A stretch of DNA of 64,000 nucleotides from Prorocentrum cordatum (GCA_963575745.1 CAUYUJ010018059.1:938501-1002500); one strand, 5' to 3'. Numbered from the stretch's first letter, positions 22,325 through 35,810 are shown. Program-made: numbers and translations. Notes: a model not told the origin generated them from the letters alone.

Positions 22325-22520
22325 TTGGAGGGGGGGAGGAGGAGGAGGAGGAGGAGGAGGAGGAGGAGGAGGAGGAGGAGGAGGAGGAGGAGGAGGAGGA
22401 GGAGGAGGAGGAGGAGGAGGAGGAGGGAGGAGGAGGAGGAGGAGGAGGAGGAGGAGGGAGGAAGGGAGGAGGAGGGGGAGGAGGAGGAGGAGGAGGAGGA
22501 GGAGGAGGAGGACAAAGATG
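22325..22520. repeat. (GGA)n tract
   Basis: Nearly pure GGA/GAG run of about 190 bases. Confidence 0.95.
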
Positions 22521-22725
22521 CGACCCCCTCCCCCTCCAACTTCTGGTTGTGGTGGTGGTGGTGGAAAGCAGGTCCTATCGCAGAGGCCAGAGGCCCCCCC
22601 CGACCCGAGCCCACAAGAGGTCCTCGTCTCCACGTCGCAGCGTCTTGGCCGTGTGGCCCCCCCCTCTCCTCTGGCCTCGCGCGGCGGCATGTCGGCTGCT
22701 CGCGCAGGTGGGCCGGCAACAATGT

Positions 22726-22891
22726 CAGGTCGGGCCTGTCCCCCTACAGGGGGACTTTAAACGGAAAGCTGATCGTAGTCAAACAGATTCAAACAAAACA
22801 ATAGGAAAAAGCTTTCAACTAAAAATCGTCCCCAGAGTATATTTGTTGGACTATTTTTGGAGTCTTCCTCCTGCAGATGGGCAGGCCCGAC
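22726..22891. mobile_element. MITE-like element IR1, copy a
   Basis: The left end reads GTCGGGCCTGTCCCCCTACA. The right end in reverse reads GTCGGGCCTGCCCATCTGCA, so the terminal inverted repeats are about 27 bp with a few mismatches. The internal conserved block is AATCGTCCCCAGAGTAT. Copies b (23659-23810) and c (42940-43097) share both ends and the internal block. No reading frame. Confidence 0.9.
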
Positions 22892-22979
22892 GCCATAGCA
22901 GCACCTGCGCTGGCAGTGGCCTCCCGCCACCTCGGGCCCTGCGGCCCGAGGTCGGCCGAGGGCGAAACTCACGACGTTT

Positions 22980-23121
22980 GGGCTCTGGAATTAGTTTTGT
23001 GGCATCCTTGAGTTAAAGATGTGCTTGGGCTCTGGACCTAGTTTTGTGGCATCCTTGAGTTAAAGATGTGCTTGGGCTCTGGAATTAGTTTTGTGGCATC
23101 CTTGAGTTAAAGATGTGTTTA
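22980..23121. repeat. 47-bp tandem repeat (3 units)
   Basis: Units start GGGCTCTGGA at 22980, 23027 and 23074, a constant period of 47. Each contains TTAGTTTTGTGGCATCC (or CTAG) and TTGAGTTAAAGATGTG. AT-richer than the surroundings. Confidence 0.95.
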
Positions 23122-23249
23122 AAATGTGTAAACCATACTTTTAAATAACTATTTAAAACGTACTTGAAACATCCTTTATACATCTGGAAATCATTTGGCA
23201 ACATGCTTCCTCTCCATCCATCGACTTCCGCAACATTAGTTTGATCTCA

Positions 23250-23380
23250 GAATTGATTTCTCGGATCTGTGCCGGGCCGCCCCTGGCGTCGCCCCTGGCG
23301 CGCTCCGCGCGCCAGGGAAGGGCGCCTGGCCCGGATCCAAGAAGGAGTCCGCGCGGACCTCGGTCAGTTCCTATCTATGC
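23250..23380. mobile_element. IR2-related hairpin fragment
   Basis: Contains GATTTCTCGGATC near the left, a CTGGCGCGCTCCGCGCGCCAGG core palindrome (23288-23310), and GTCCGCGCGGACCTCGG at the right. These are the characteristic words of IR2 (38814-39013), but the outer ends are missing or diverged. Confidence 0.55.
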
Positions 23381-23658
23381 GGGCTTTCGTTCCTAGATCG
23401 TCGTCGTCGTCGTCGGGGCACCAGGGCCAAGACAACACCGGGCCAAGACAAACATCGGGGAGCTGTGCGATCCGGCATCTCTGGAGAAGGCACCGGGCGC
23501 CGCGGCCGCTCCGGAGGGCGCCTCTAGAACGCCGCGGGAGCGTTCGAGGAGGGCACTCGGGAACGCCTCGCCCCGAGCCTGGCGCCGCCCGACGCGCCGT
23601 TGCTCGGACGTTCGTTCCCCGTGCGGTGCTCGGGCTCGCGAGATGGCCCAAGATTTAG

Positions 23659-23810
23659 GTCGGGCGTGTCCCCCTACAGGGGGATTTTGGGTGAAGAATT
23701 AAGCATACGCAAGAGATGCCCCCTAAATACTCAAAATTTTCAAAACATCGTCCCCAGACTATTTTTTTGACTTTTCTTGAACATTCCCCCTGTAGAGGGA
23801 CACGCCCGAC
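23659..23810. mobile_element. MITE-like element IR1, copy b
   Basis: 152 bp. Ends GTCGGGCGTGTCCCCCTACA and, in reverse, GTCGGGCGTGTCCCTCTACA: the best-matched ends of the three copies, with a single mismatch over the first 20 bases. Internal CATCGTCCCCAGACTATTTT, then TTCTTGAACATTCCCCC. The left flank ends in AG, as it does for copy a. Confidence 0.92.
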
Positions 23811-24100
23811 TCAACCCAAGATGGTTCTCGATGGTCCTCGCCGAGGGAAAGGGGCACGCGTCCGAGCGACATGAGGGTTCACGTCCCGCTGGCCGTGCAT
23901 GCCGTGGTCGGCCGTTGGAGCCTCGGCCTCCCATGGGCTCCTGCTTCGCCGTTGCGAAGATTCGGCAGAAGTGCGGCGCTTCCTGCAAACCGGCGGGGCC
24001 CCAGTACCATGTTGCTGGGGTGCGGCTCGGTGCTTCGGGTCGCGGGGCATGTGTGTTCGCATAGTTTAGCCACCGGCCCGAACATGTTCCACTTCGGTCG
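23811..24100. other. No gene recognised
   Basis: Single-copy-looking sequence; no supported frame. Confidence 0.3.
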
Positions 24101-25220
24101 TTGTGATACTTGGGCCTGGCCGAGCGAAATCGCCGCTCCACTTCGGACCGACGAGGTTCGCCTTCGAGAAGCTGTTCTCCTCAAACAGCTTTTGGCGAAA
24201 TCGTCAATATGATTTCGAGACTTGGAGTTTCCCTATCATGTATAACTCATCTTTCGGGAATGTCCAAAGCCAGTAACCACACGTTCGACTTGTCGTGTCA
24301 TTCATTATGTAATTTGTGAGTGCCAGACGGTTTGGCCGAGTCGAAGCGACGGTGTCTCTCGAAGAAAACTGTTTGGCCTGTGTCAGAAGTTTCAGGTTCG
24401 AAGTCGAAATGGCGATCGCGACCATAGGACTTACCCAAAAACAGACGTCGACAACTTGTTCGGTTCAAAATTGGAATTGCGATTCCGCCAAGGACTTCGT
24501 ACACATCATAGATCTAATCTCTTTCGGCTCGAGGACAGAATTGCGATTCCACCCAGGACTTCTTCCAAAGGACAGGTCGGAACCTTGCCAGCTTGAGGTC
24601 GACGTGGCGATTCCCCCAAGCATTTCACCAAACCGCATATCGAAACAGTGTGTTGGTGGAAATAAGAAACGGGTCGTCAAAATTTCGTAGCGCCGATGCA
24701 TGGCGTGGCTTCCGATGGTTTTCCTGCCCGCATATACCCCGAACAATACTGGCACCAGGAAGGTGAGTCGGTCCTGGTTCTGGTGCATTGGCACTGCATG
24801 CTCGGATTTTCGGTCGCAACCATCGGGCCCTGGCCATACAATCGTGGCCTGGCGTGGAGGTTGCGGTCGCCGCCAAGGAGTTCCAGCCACAGAAGCCTGG
24901 CCTGTACGTTTAAAGTTTCATTCGCCGCCACATGGTCGGGGCCTGGTCGGAGCCATAGAATACCGGCCATGGGTTCCTGTCTTGTGTTTAGCATGTCCAT
25001 TCACAACCGTAAATGAATCTCTGGCCATTGAATTCCGACTGTGTGTCGGAACTTCAAAACCGCCGCCACACGCTCATGGCCTGAATGTTGGGATTTTGTG
25101 GTCGACACCTTGCAGCTGCCGGCATCGACCCCCAAACGTCGGGTATCGATATGTGTGTCGTGATTGTTCCGGTTCCCACTTCAGGGTCACAACCACTTAC
25201 GCCTGGTTATCGTGTGGATA
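24100..25220. repeat. Ancient, strongly diverged tandem repeat
   Basis: At 24400-24640 four blocks about 63-70 bp apart share GCGATTCC..AAGGACTT-like cores (24407, 24477, 24540, 24604). Related words (TTCCGATGG, GGCCTGG, TTCGGTCGC) continue to about 25200. The pattern suggests an old satellite that has lost regularity; only the central part is reasonably clear. Confidence 0.4.
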
Positions 25221-26100
25221 GGTTGCCGCCTCTGTAAACCACCTGCGGTGTTGTGTGTCACCATTTAGAGCTGAATGTTGGTCAACTGAGAAGGTATCAA
25301 CTTCCAAAACGGGGCTGCATGACATCCGCGAGCTCTCTGCATGGCCGCAACCACCGTCGACACATGCGCGAGACCATGAAGGAGGCTACACTATGACCAA
25401 GCACACCTAAGGCTAAAACGTCAAGACGTGCCTGACCGTGACCTGCCGCAGAGGATGATCCATGCTTCCGATGGCTGCACTGGTCGGGACCAATACAGAA
25501 CACTCTTGTGCCAACACGGTAGCCGCACGGACCACGGTGATGACAGCGGCAGCCACGGGACGCTTACGTATGACATCGCAGCTCGAAAAGATCTACAGCC
25601 CCGCTGGGGCATCCTGGCGCACTCTCCAGGCGGTTGGAGCCTCTCTGGGATCGCCCTGGCTCTATCCAGAAGAGCCTCCTCGGAGGCACCCGCCCGAAGA
25701 CCGAACAGAACGCACATCACAGAGGCAGTGCATCTTCAAAGAGCTGTGCAGCAAAACCTCAACGGCTCTCCCTGACGCGCACACGGCCACCAGACTGGCG
25801 GAGGGCACCGTCTGGCAGCGATACCGCCTCCGTCAAGAGACCGAGAACGCCGAAGCGCGCTCGGGCGTGCGCGCAACAGCCACGGCAGCAGACCCAATTC
25901 GCCTCTGCTCCCCTCAGGGCGAGGATCGGATCGGATCGACTCTCCACAAAATGCAGGGCCACTCCCCATCAGCTGTGCGAAAGCCGAGTCTATTTGGGCC
26001 CGACAGCCGAAACCTCAGGGGGAGGAGAGAGAGGATAAGCGAGACAGCAGGCGGAAGAGGGGGAGGAGGGGGAGGAGGAGCAGGAAGAGGAGCAGGAAGA
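25221..26100. other. No gene recognised
   Basis: Frames on both strands lack a recognisable domain. A GGA/GCA patch lies at 26055-26108. Confidence 0.3.
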
Positions 26101-26414
26101 GGAGGAGGATGAGTAAGACCAGTGTAAACCCAAAGCTAATCAAAGATGTTAGAATACACACTCCCTCCAAAACCCCTCTCCATATGCCCCTACACAAGTT
26201 CAGTTACACTGAAACAAACTCCCAATTGGGGGACAACCGTGTGAAAATCCTGAAGCGTGCCAGAACACCATTCTCAAGACTTTACCTACACGAATCAATC
26301 TAGCTGTTGCGTCTTGACGATCCTGAATCGTGCCAGAACGCCGTGATGTGGACTTCAGCGCCGCGAAGAATCGTGGCAATCCTGAATCGCTCCGAAACGC
26401 CATTTCTGGTACGA

Positions 26415-26845
26415 GTGAAACTCTTGCAACTTTTCACAACGAATGTGCGCGGCGTTAAAGCGAAAACCACATGTTGGAAAATAATCGCCCTCAATCCGGT
26501 AAGCTCAGGCAAACTTTTATAACGAATGTGCACCGCGCGAAAGCGAGAACCATATTTTGAAAACGGCCCGCCCTCAATCGGTGAAACTCTTGTAACTTTT
26601 CAAAACGAATGTGCGCGGCGCTAACGCTAGAAACACATTGTGGAAACCAACCGCCCTCAATCCATGAAACTACTGCAACTTGCTAAAACGAATGTGCGCG
26701 GCGCGAAAGCGAGAACCACATCTTGAAAACCACCCCCCCTCAATCGGTGAAACTCTTGCAACTTTTGGTCAACGAGTGTGCGCGGCGCTAAGGCGAGAAG
26801 TACATCTTGAAACCACCCGCACTTCATCTGCAAAACTGTTGTCAA
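26415..26845. repeat. 83-bp satellite (5 units and partials)
   Basis: Landmark GTGAAACTC or its variants at 26415, 26499, 26581, 26664 and 26747, with a partial near 26830. Periods are 84, 82, 83, 83 and 83. Each has ACGAATGTGCGCGGCGC and CCTCAATC. More diverged related words (CCTGAATCGTGCCAGAACGC) extend upstream to about 26230. Confidence 0.9.
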
Positions 26846-26954
26846 ATGTTAATATTCAGGCTCGTTAGTGGTGAGGAAGTCTCAAGCGAAACGCCCGGCC
26901 CGCCATTCCGACTTGCCTCGGAGTGCGAGAGGGAGGAGTTTTTCTTCAGGAGAA

Positions 26955-27015
26955 GTGATGGAGGAGGAGGAGGAGGCGGAGGAGGAGGAGGAGGAGGAGG
27001 AGGAGGGACAGGAAA
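26955..27015. repeat. (GGA)n tract
   Basis: GGA/GGC triplets. Weaker GGA-rich patches follow at 27355-27400 and 27465-27510. Confidence 0.85.
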
Positions 27016-27784
27016 AGGAGGCACGGCGCGGTCAGGGAAGACGGGGGCCGGCGGTCATTCCTCAAGGGAGAGCGCGGCCGTGGAGATGGGAGGACAAGGA
27101 CGCCGAGCAATAACAAGTGATGTACGCCTTCACGTCGCAATGCAGGCGGCCTCAGGCCTCAGTCGGAGTCATGCGGAGAACGAGGAGCTGGCGGACAGGG
27201 TCAGAAAATGGCAATAGTGCCGGGCCGTGAGGGGAGCAGCAGCGGCACGATCAGAGAGGCGTGGCCATCGGTCTGATGAGCTGCTCTGGCGAAGTGCCGC
27301 TGTGTCACAGTCGCTGGTCAATCAAGACGGTGTTCGCATCGAGGTGAAGGAACTGGCGGAGGGAGGAAGGGGAGGAGAAGGGAGAGGAGGATGAAGGAAG
27401 AGGAGAGGGTGGGTGGTCTGAACTGGGGAGGGTCGTGATCTCGGTCTCGTCTTCGTCCGCCTGGTATGGAGGAAGAGGAGGAAGGAAGGAAAGGGAAGGG
27501 GAGGAGGACCATCCTCCCCTGCCGTCTCTGTCACTGGCCTCCGCTTCCCCTTGCCCCCCACCCCTCTCTGGGGGCCCCCGAGCCTCCTCCACGAGCCCCA
27601 GCTCCTGCGGGGCCGGCTCTCTGGAGCGGCCAAGGCCGCGGCTGGAGGCAGCAGGAGCGCAGCCAGGACGCCCAGGATGGCGCGAAGCGAGGGAAGGGCG
27701 CACGGGGCGCACACACACCGGGGCGCGACACGCTTAGATCAACCGCCACCTGGCGTGACAAGTGGATGGTCAAACCGTGGCCGA

Positions 27785-28495
27785 CGAAGGCATGCGGGCG
27801 CACACACGCACAAGCACAGGCTCAAGCACAAACACAAGCACGAACACGAGCACACACAACACACACAAACACGTAAACACAAACACTAACTCAAACATAA
27901 ACACACACACGCACACACAACACACACAACACCAACACATACAACACACTACACACAACACACAACACACACAACACACACACCACACACACCATACATA
28001 ACACATAACACACAACACACAACACGACACAGCACGACACAGCACACGCAGCACACAACACAACACAACTCACAACACAACTCACAACACACAACACACA
28101 ACATACACAACATTTCACACACAACACAACATACACAACACCCAACAACCAACACACTTCACACACAACTCACACCATACACAACACACAACAAACAACC
28201 CACATCACACACACGCAACACACAACACGCACACGCAACACAGAACACATACAACACACACGCACGCACGCGCACACACACACACGCACACACACGACCA
28301 CACACACACGCACACACATCCACACACACGCACAGGCACACACACTCCAACATACACAACACTCACACACAACACACAACACACACCATACACAACAGAT
28401 AACACACACCACACACAACACACCACAACACACACACGCACACACAGGCACGCACACACGCACACACACACAGGCACACACGCACACGCACAGGG
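27785..28495. repeat. (CA)n-rich low-complexity tract
   Basis: About 700 bases of CACA, ACACAACACA and CACGCACA words on the + strand, almost devoid of G in the middle and with CG-containing variants at the end. Cys/Val-rich frames on the minus strand are compositional. Confidence 0.95.
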
Positions 28496-30150
28496 GTCGC
28501 GCGCAGACGCGACTCGCCGACGTTGTCGAGTGGGCTCGCGGGGGGGACAGGACTTCACAGAAGCCCTCGCGCCTCCTGAGAGGTTGTTTGTGCCTTCGGG
28601 GAAGGCTTAGATTCTAAGCCTGCCCCGAATTCACAGAAGCCTTCGGGCCGTCTGAGAAGTACTCTAAGAAAACTTCTCAGAAGGCTGGGAGGGGGGCTTC
28701 CGATCCTCCTGAGAAGGCCCGCCCCTTCTCACTTCCCAGGGCGGAAGAAAGGAGGGGTGAGGGAGAGGACAGGGCGGCAGATGACGAGGGTGGCAGCGTG
28801 GATGACGGGGAGGGCAGCGAGGGGAGCAGGAGGACAATGAGCAGGAGCACTCCCCTGAACTAGCACAAGACTCGTGGGGGGCGTGTTGGAGCCGCTTGGG
28901 CCCTCCCTTGGGCCCCTTGGGGGCCGTTTGGGGGCCTCTCTTGGGCCTCCTTGGGGCCTCTCGAGGCGGACGGCTCGACTTGTCGATAACGGCCGCTCCC
29001 AGCCCTCGTCGCTCGCAGTGTCCGGACACCGCCCCCCCTACGGTCGGCGATGCGAATCGGCAGCGCGCCCCTGCTCCGGCCTGCCGCGGGGCGTGGGCGG
29101 GGGCCGTCCCGCGCCGCGTCGATGGCGGCGCGCATCTCCTGGCGCCACGGGCGCTCCCCTGCCCTTCGCGCACTCGACGCGGGCACCTCTCCCCAGACCT
29201 GATTCGCCCCGTCGAGGCCCCGATCCCTCGATCTCGATCGCAGCGGCGAGCATCGGGCCCCCGATCGCCGATCGCCGCCGTGCTTATCCTGGGTCCTCGA
29301 TCGCGTCTTCAACGCACCGGCCTCGCTGAATTTGAGGGCCTGGCAACTCCGATGTGGGTGACGCTGAACACCATGATGTGATCGGGATAACCCTGCTGGT
29401 GCCTTCATTTGAGAAACACGGCCAGGCATCGTGAGCTTTGAAAGACTGCCTTGGTAATGAAGCTATGAATGAAACTGTTGACGAACTTGAGCTCTCATGA
29501 CGGTAAACACGTGACGCCGATATTGACGTTCCGATTTCACGCTGAACATGGTGGTATTGCGCAGAGTTGATGGTACGTGCGGCTCGTGATAGACCTACAG
29601 AGCTGCAGCGCTGAATAATTACAACGCTGCTGAGCTGTCGGATCGCATACTGGTGGATCCTCCTGTCCAAGCTGCTGCTCAACCAAGTTCCAAAACTTCA
29701 AGATGCTCAACACCAGAACGAAGTTGCGGGTTTGCTGAAAAATGGCTGAACAAGCTGCGTCTGATCAACCTACCAATGAGTTGCGAAGAAATCCGAACCT
29801 CTTTGAGCGCCCTGAGCTGTGATTCTGTCGCTCACTACAGCTAGAACAGCTGAGCTGCACTGTCCCCCAGCCTCCTCCCAACACCCCCATCCCAGAAACC
29901 GAGCACACAACCAAAAGCGTAGATCGAGCCAGAGGTAACGTGAGCCCCGTGCCCCTGCAGCACCTCGGGGACCTCGTGGCCAGATGGGGCCCGAGCTGAT
30001 GGTGTCGGCAGATCCGCCGCATCGCCATGGTGCATCGGCGATGCGTCGGAGACGCAGGCATGGAGAAACGTCTGGCTCCAGGCCGCGCCGACATCGTCGA
30101 CGCCTCGGCGGTGCGGCGCGACCCTCCGGCCGCCTCTGCTCTGGCCCCGT
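28496..30150. other. Mostly single-copy, no gene recognised
   Basis: 28560-28735 has repeated ACAGAAGCC and CTGAGAAG words, including a CTGAGAAGT/ACTTCTCAG stem. 28895-28965 is a short CTTGGG-family patch. 29380-29860 is AT-richer DNA with no supported frame. 30030-30060 has GATGCATCGGCGATGCGTC-like words that resemble IR4. Confidence 0.4.
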
Positions 30151-30153
30151 GCT

Positions 30154-30371
30154 TGAGCAGGGACCGACTGTCCTGGCATTCCTACAGGCCTGCCGCGAAA
30201 CGTCCGGAGAGCTCAAACACATTCTACGAACAAAAGCACGGTTCTTAGAACATGAACCCGATGTGGTAGAACCAGACGGTCCCAGCCAGAAATGTTCTGA
30301 GAACATTTCGTGGAGACCACAACGGGTTTTGGTGGGCCTAGAAGCAAGCCAGGACGATTCGCCACTTCTCG
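30154..30371. mobile_element. Inverted-repeat element IR3, copy a
   Basis: The left end GAGCAGGGACCGACTGTCCT is matched in reverse by the right end (GAGAAGTGGCGAATCGTCCT). The internal block GGTTCTTAGAACATGAACCC is shared with copy b at 32440-32666 in the same orientation. The flanks of the two copies differ, which supports independent insertion. No frame. Confidence 0.8.
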
Positions 30372-30417
30372 ACGTGTGGGCGGCCCGCAGGGAGCGTCGC
30401 TGTCTGGGGGTGCCCCG

Positions 30418-30456
30418 TGCGTGCTCACCGCCCGACCCCTGCCCCTCACTGAGTAT
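30418..30456 (+). repeat. Direct repeat flanking the split IR7, left copy
   Basis: CGTGCGTGCTCACCGCCCGA, then CCCCTGCCCCTCACTG. A near copy (CGTACGTGCTCACCGCCCGA, then CCCCACCCCTCACTG) lies at 32266-32305 on the other side of IR7 plus its insertion. It is absent around the uninterrupted IR7 at 5.2 kb. It could be a long target duplication or part of a longer IR7 variant. Confidence 0.7.
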
Positions 30457-30529
30457 CGTTTAGCCGCTCCCCATCCCCAGCGGCGTGGCCTGTGCCCCAC
30501 TGGCCGATTTACCCCCCTAGATGGGGATG
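30457..30529. mobile_element. IR7, left half (interrupted copy)
   Basis: Matches 5171-5245: AGTATCGTTTAG, CTCCCCATCCCCAGCGGCG, then CACTGGCCGATTTACCCCCC and TAGATGGGGA. It breaks off exactly where the composite element begins. Confidence 0.85.
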
Positions 30530-32153
<1,624 letters not shown>

Positions 32154-32262
32154 GGTCGTTCCCTTTCAGGTTTCGACGGGTGTATCCCCAACTGGGGTGG
32201 TAATTTGGTGGGGGTCTCGAACGGGATGGGGATGGGGATGGGGATTGGTTAAACGATACCGA
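32154..32262. mobile_element. IR7, right half (interrupted copy)
   Basis: Matches 5250-5352: GTTTCGACGGGTGTATCCCC, then AACTGGGGTGGTAATTTGGT, GGGTCTCGAA and TTAAACGATACC. The two halves would be contiguous without the 1.6-kb element, as they are at 5.2 kb. Confidence 0.85.
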
Positions 32263-32265
32263 GAC

Positions 32266-32305
32266 CCGTACGTGCTCACCGCCCGACCCCACCCCTCACT
32301 GCAGC
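32266..32305 (+). repeat. Direct repeat flanking the split IR7, right copy
   Basis: Partner of 30418-30456; the two differ at only a few positions. Confidence 0.7.
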
Positions 32306-32439
32306 GTCCTCCGCCGAGGTGGCACCCCGCAGCATGTCGCGCGCCCGCAGCTGCGCCTCCTCCTCCTCGCGCTGCCTGCGCGCCTCGGGCGTGTCCTCGC
32401 CGGGCCGGGCGGGGAGGGAGGTGCGGGGGGCAACCCATG

Positions 32440-32666
32440 GAGCAGGGACCGACCGTTCCGGAATTGCTATAGGCCTACCACGACATGTTCTTCGCACCCA
32501 AAAATGTCATAAAAAACAACAGTGCTCTTAGAACATGAGCCCGATGTGATGAAACAAGACAGTACCAGCCAGGAATGTTCTCAGGACAGTTCGTGGAAGC
32601 CACAACAGGTTCTTAGAACATTGTTTGGTAGGCCTATAGGCACGCCAGGACGCTTCGCCACTGCTC
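32440..32666. mobile_element. Inverted-repeat element IR3, copy b
   Basis: 227 bp. The left arm has GAGCAGGGACCGACCGTTCC, then TATAGGCCTACCA. The right arm in reverse has GAGCAGTGGCGAAGCGTCCT, then TATAGGCCTACCA. Internal GCTCTTAGAACATGAGCCC. Better-preserved ends than copy a. Confidence 0.85.
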
Positions 32667-32694
32667 GAACCCAGGGAAACACACAATGACACAA

Positions 32695-32780
32695 GCATCA
32701 AAAACTCCGAGGTCCGCGCAACTTTCTTGGATCCGTCGATCTGGCTCCGCCGCTCCCTCGTTTGGCTCCCTCGGCCGCGC
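32695..32780. mobile_element. Possible IR2 fragment
   Basis: CAAAAACTCCGAGGTCCGCG and TTTCTTGGATCCGTC resemble the left end of IR2 (38814-39013). The hairpin partner is not evident. Confidence 0.4.
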
Positions 32781-33845
32781 GGCGCTAGAACCTCACGTTT
32801 CTCTGGCGTCGCATCGGAACATCGGACCGAATGAAAATGTGCGTCGGGTCGGGCTGCATCGGCGCAAAGTCGAAACGTTGAGCCGGATCGGCTGCACGAG
32901 GATGCACAGCCGCGCCACGTACCGCATCGGACGTTCGGAAGATCGGCATTGAATCGGATCGGGCCGGCCAGAATCGATGTCGAATCGGATCGTTCGGATC
33001 GAAATGGACCCTGCACGGGCCTCCGGTGGCCTTGGCTCAGGGGTGGCCTTGAGACACCGTCAAGAGCACAACAATGGCCACCCGACCGCCGACCCCAACG
33101 CATCGCGCTTGGCATGCGTCCGTTTGTCCCTCCGCCTCCCTTGACCCTGCGGCCATCTCGAGAGAAAGAAGCTGAGAGCAAAGCAGCGGTCGGCGGGACC
33201 CCACCCTCCCCGCCCGCCAACAAGGCCCCCCCCTCGCACAGCGCGGCGGCAGATGTGTGCAGCAGCGCGACTGCATGATCATGGCCCAACCGAGGTGTCG
33301 GTTTGCATAATCAGGCAGGCGCTGGCGTGGATTACGGATCGGGGGCAGCGCCCCCCGCAAAATATGAGGCCAGTGCCGCCTCATTTGGCGGCGGAGCGCG
33401 TCAATGCTGTATGGGAACGGGACCTGACGCGAATCCACGCGCCATAATCCACGTTAGCGCTTCCTTGCTCAGAGTCATCATCATGAGAGGTTCGAGGGGC
33501 CAGATCACCAGGCCTCAGCCAATCTCGAAGATCTAGATCGAAAGACTGTGTCTCTCAGTCAGGGGCTGTGCCCCTCAAGGAAACAGCTATCAGCACATCG
33601 GCCAGACATGCTTACCTGTCTGCACCTGGCCAGCAACCCAAAGCTGTAAAGCCGTGCAGGCACGACCTGTGCGAACGGCGCCATCCCCCAAGCCACCTCT
33701 GGAGGGCCACAGCTCGGACCAGACAGGGCAGCGCGGAAGCGTCAATCCCAATCGGTTCAGAACTCCTGTCTGACTCCAGCTGCCCGTGGCCACCGCGGCC
33801 GCCGAGAACGACAAAACGTCTTGCTCGGAAGGGGGGATTGTGGGC
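32781..33845. other. No gene recognised
   Basis: Contains scattered GGATCGG/AATCGGATCG words (32940-33005). No supported frame or repeat array. Confidence 0.3.
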
Positions 33846-33849
33846 TGTT

Positions 33850-33926
33850 ATTAATATGAGTGTTGTTGTTATTGTTATTGTTGTTGTTGTTGGTGGAGGT
33901 GTTGTTGTTGTTGTATATGTTGTTTG

Positions 33927-33977
<51 letters not shown>

Positions 33978-34030
33978 GGTTGTGGCTGTTGTGGTTGTTG
34001 TGGTTGTTGTGGTTGTTGTTGTTGTTGTTC
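33850..34030. repeat. (GTT)n microsatellite
   Basis: GTT/TTG triplets with GGT and GGC interruptions. Confidence 0.95.
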
Positions 34031-34465
34031 TTGGTTCGGGCCGTCGGGCGCTGCTTGTGCCTTCGCGGCCCTCGCACCGGCGTCGGCGAACGTGGGCTAC
34101 GAACTGCAGGGCTGGCTGCCTTGGGACCGAGCGCTGTGGAGTGCCATAAACCATAAATCCGCCGACCCTGTCGGCGTGTGTGAGGGGCTTCTCCGTTCGC
34201 GTCGTGCTTTCTTTCCTGCTCGACTTTCTCTAGCCGCATCCAGCTTCCACTCACCGGTCTCCCGCTCTCCGTCAGCAGAGTCCTCTTCCTTGCACATGCC
34301 GTGCCAAGCAATTGATTGAACGTCGTCAATGCTTCGAAGGGAAGCCCCTTCCCTTTTCCCTTTCCCGGTGCGGGGGGGGGGCCGGACCCGGGGGGGTCCC
34401 GGGCCCCCCCCCCCAGATCCGACTCCACCGGCAGCCTTCGAGCAAGCCCGGAGGGCGTCGCGAGG
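34031..34465. other. No gene recognised
   Basis: Short GC-rich stretch; G- and C-runs at 34370-34413. Confidence 0.3.
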
Positions 34466-34546
34466 AGGTTCTCGTCCTCATCCTCCTCCCCCTTCTCCTC
34501 CTTCCCCTCCTGCTCCTCCTCCCCCTCCTCCTTCTCTTCCTCCTAC

Positions 34547-34617
<71 letters not shown>

Positions 34618-34856
34618 TCATCATCATCAGCATCAGCATCAGCATCAGCATCATCATCATCATCATCATCATCCTCCTCCTCTTCTCCTACTCCTGCCTT
34701 TTCACCTCCTCCATCTCCTCCTCCTCCTCCTCCTCCTCCTCCTCCCTCCCTCCTCCCCTCCTCCTCCTCGTCCTCGTGCTCGTCCCTGTCCTCCTCCTCC
34801 TCGTCCTCCTCCTCTTCCTCCTCCTCCTCCTCCTTCGCTTCCTCCTGCCCCTCCTA
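34466..34856. repeat. (CTC)n - (ATC)n - (CTC)n compound tract
   Basis: CTC/TCC from 34475, nearly pure ATC/CAT from 34547 to about 34670 (with CAGCAT variants), then CTC again. Confidence 0.95.
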
Positions 34857-35204
34857 GCCCCTTCGATCAGGGTGGGCGGCACCGGCCGTCAGGCCTCTCC
34901 AATCTACTCTTGACTGGGAAGGGGAGCAATACCTTGTTCGGCGTAAAAGCGAGCAAACGAAGCGAAGATGGGCCAATTGGGCCAAATCCGTATCCTTGCC
35001 GCCCCTGCGAGCGTGAAGGCGCGGCCCGAAGGATCAACCAATCGAGCTGCCCTGCACAGTTTGGGGTCTATGGGTGAGCACTCGTGGGAGCACCAGTGAC
35101 CCATCGCAGATGGCAAGACCCCGGTGGCCTCCGCACCGATTCCGCGCAGGTGCTGCCTTCCTCCTGCCGTGAACTCGTCTGGGTGCCAGTGGGCCTTCGT
35201 GTGG

Positions 35205-35258
35205 AGGAGGAGGGAGGAGGAGGAGGAGGAGGAGGAGGAGGAGGAGGAGGAGGAGGAC
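35205..35258. repeat. (GGA)n tract
   Basis: Pure GGA triplets. A CTC counterpart lies at 35455-35525. Confidence 0.9.
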
Positions 35259-35810
35259 TTCGAGGGGAGCCCTCAGAAGCTCAACGAAACGGCGAATCGG
35301 AGCAGGGCACCCGAGACTGTCGGAGCTGGCAGGACCCAAGCCTATAGGCGGGCTGTGACCGCAAGCGTCGCCGCGCGGCCTGAGCCGGCGCCGCCGACGC
35401 TCTCTCGGGGGGCCCGTGCCCGTGCCCCTGCCGGTCCGCAGGCCAGAAGGAAGCCTCCTCCTCTTCCTCCTCCTCCTCCTCCTCCTCCTCCTCTTTCTCC
35501 TCCCTCCTCCCTCCTCCCTCCCTCCTCGTCGTTTCGGAGATCGCTAATAATCGCTGGGGAGATGGGTACTCTGGATCGCTTCATGATCGTCCCCCCCTTG
35601 GAGTGCCCGGGGGGGGGGGGTCCCCCCCGGTGGATTCCTAAGAAGTTCGGAGTATAGGCAGCCACTCGTGCCAGGCTTCTGAACAACCGGAGGGGAGTCA
35701 GAGGTCCAAAGAAGCAACCCTGGCTGGAGTGTCCGATGCCCCCCAAACCCCCGCGGCGATCGGACCCGCAGGGGTATGGTCCGCAGGTGGTCGCAGGATA
35801 GACTATGGGG
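35259..35810. other. No gene recognised
   Basis: GC-rich, with the CTC tract 35455-35525 and a C/G-run pair at 35590-35630. Confidence 0.35.

Noticed and set aside
24310-24420. GGTTCGAAGTC-like word suggesting a tRNA T-arm
   Set aside because: No acceptor, D or anticodon stems could be formed around it. It is part of a diverged tandem repeat.
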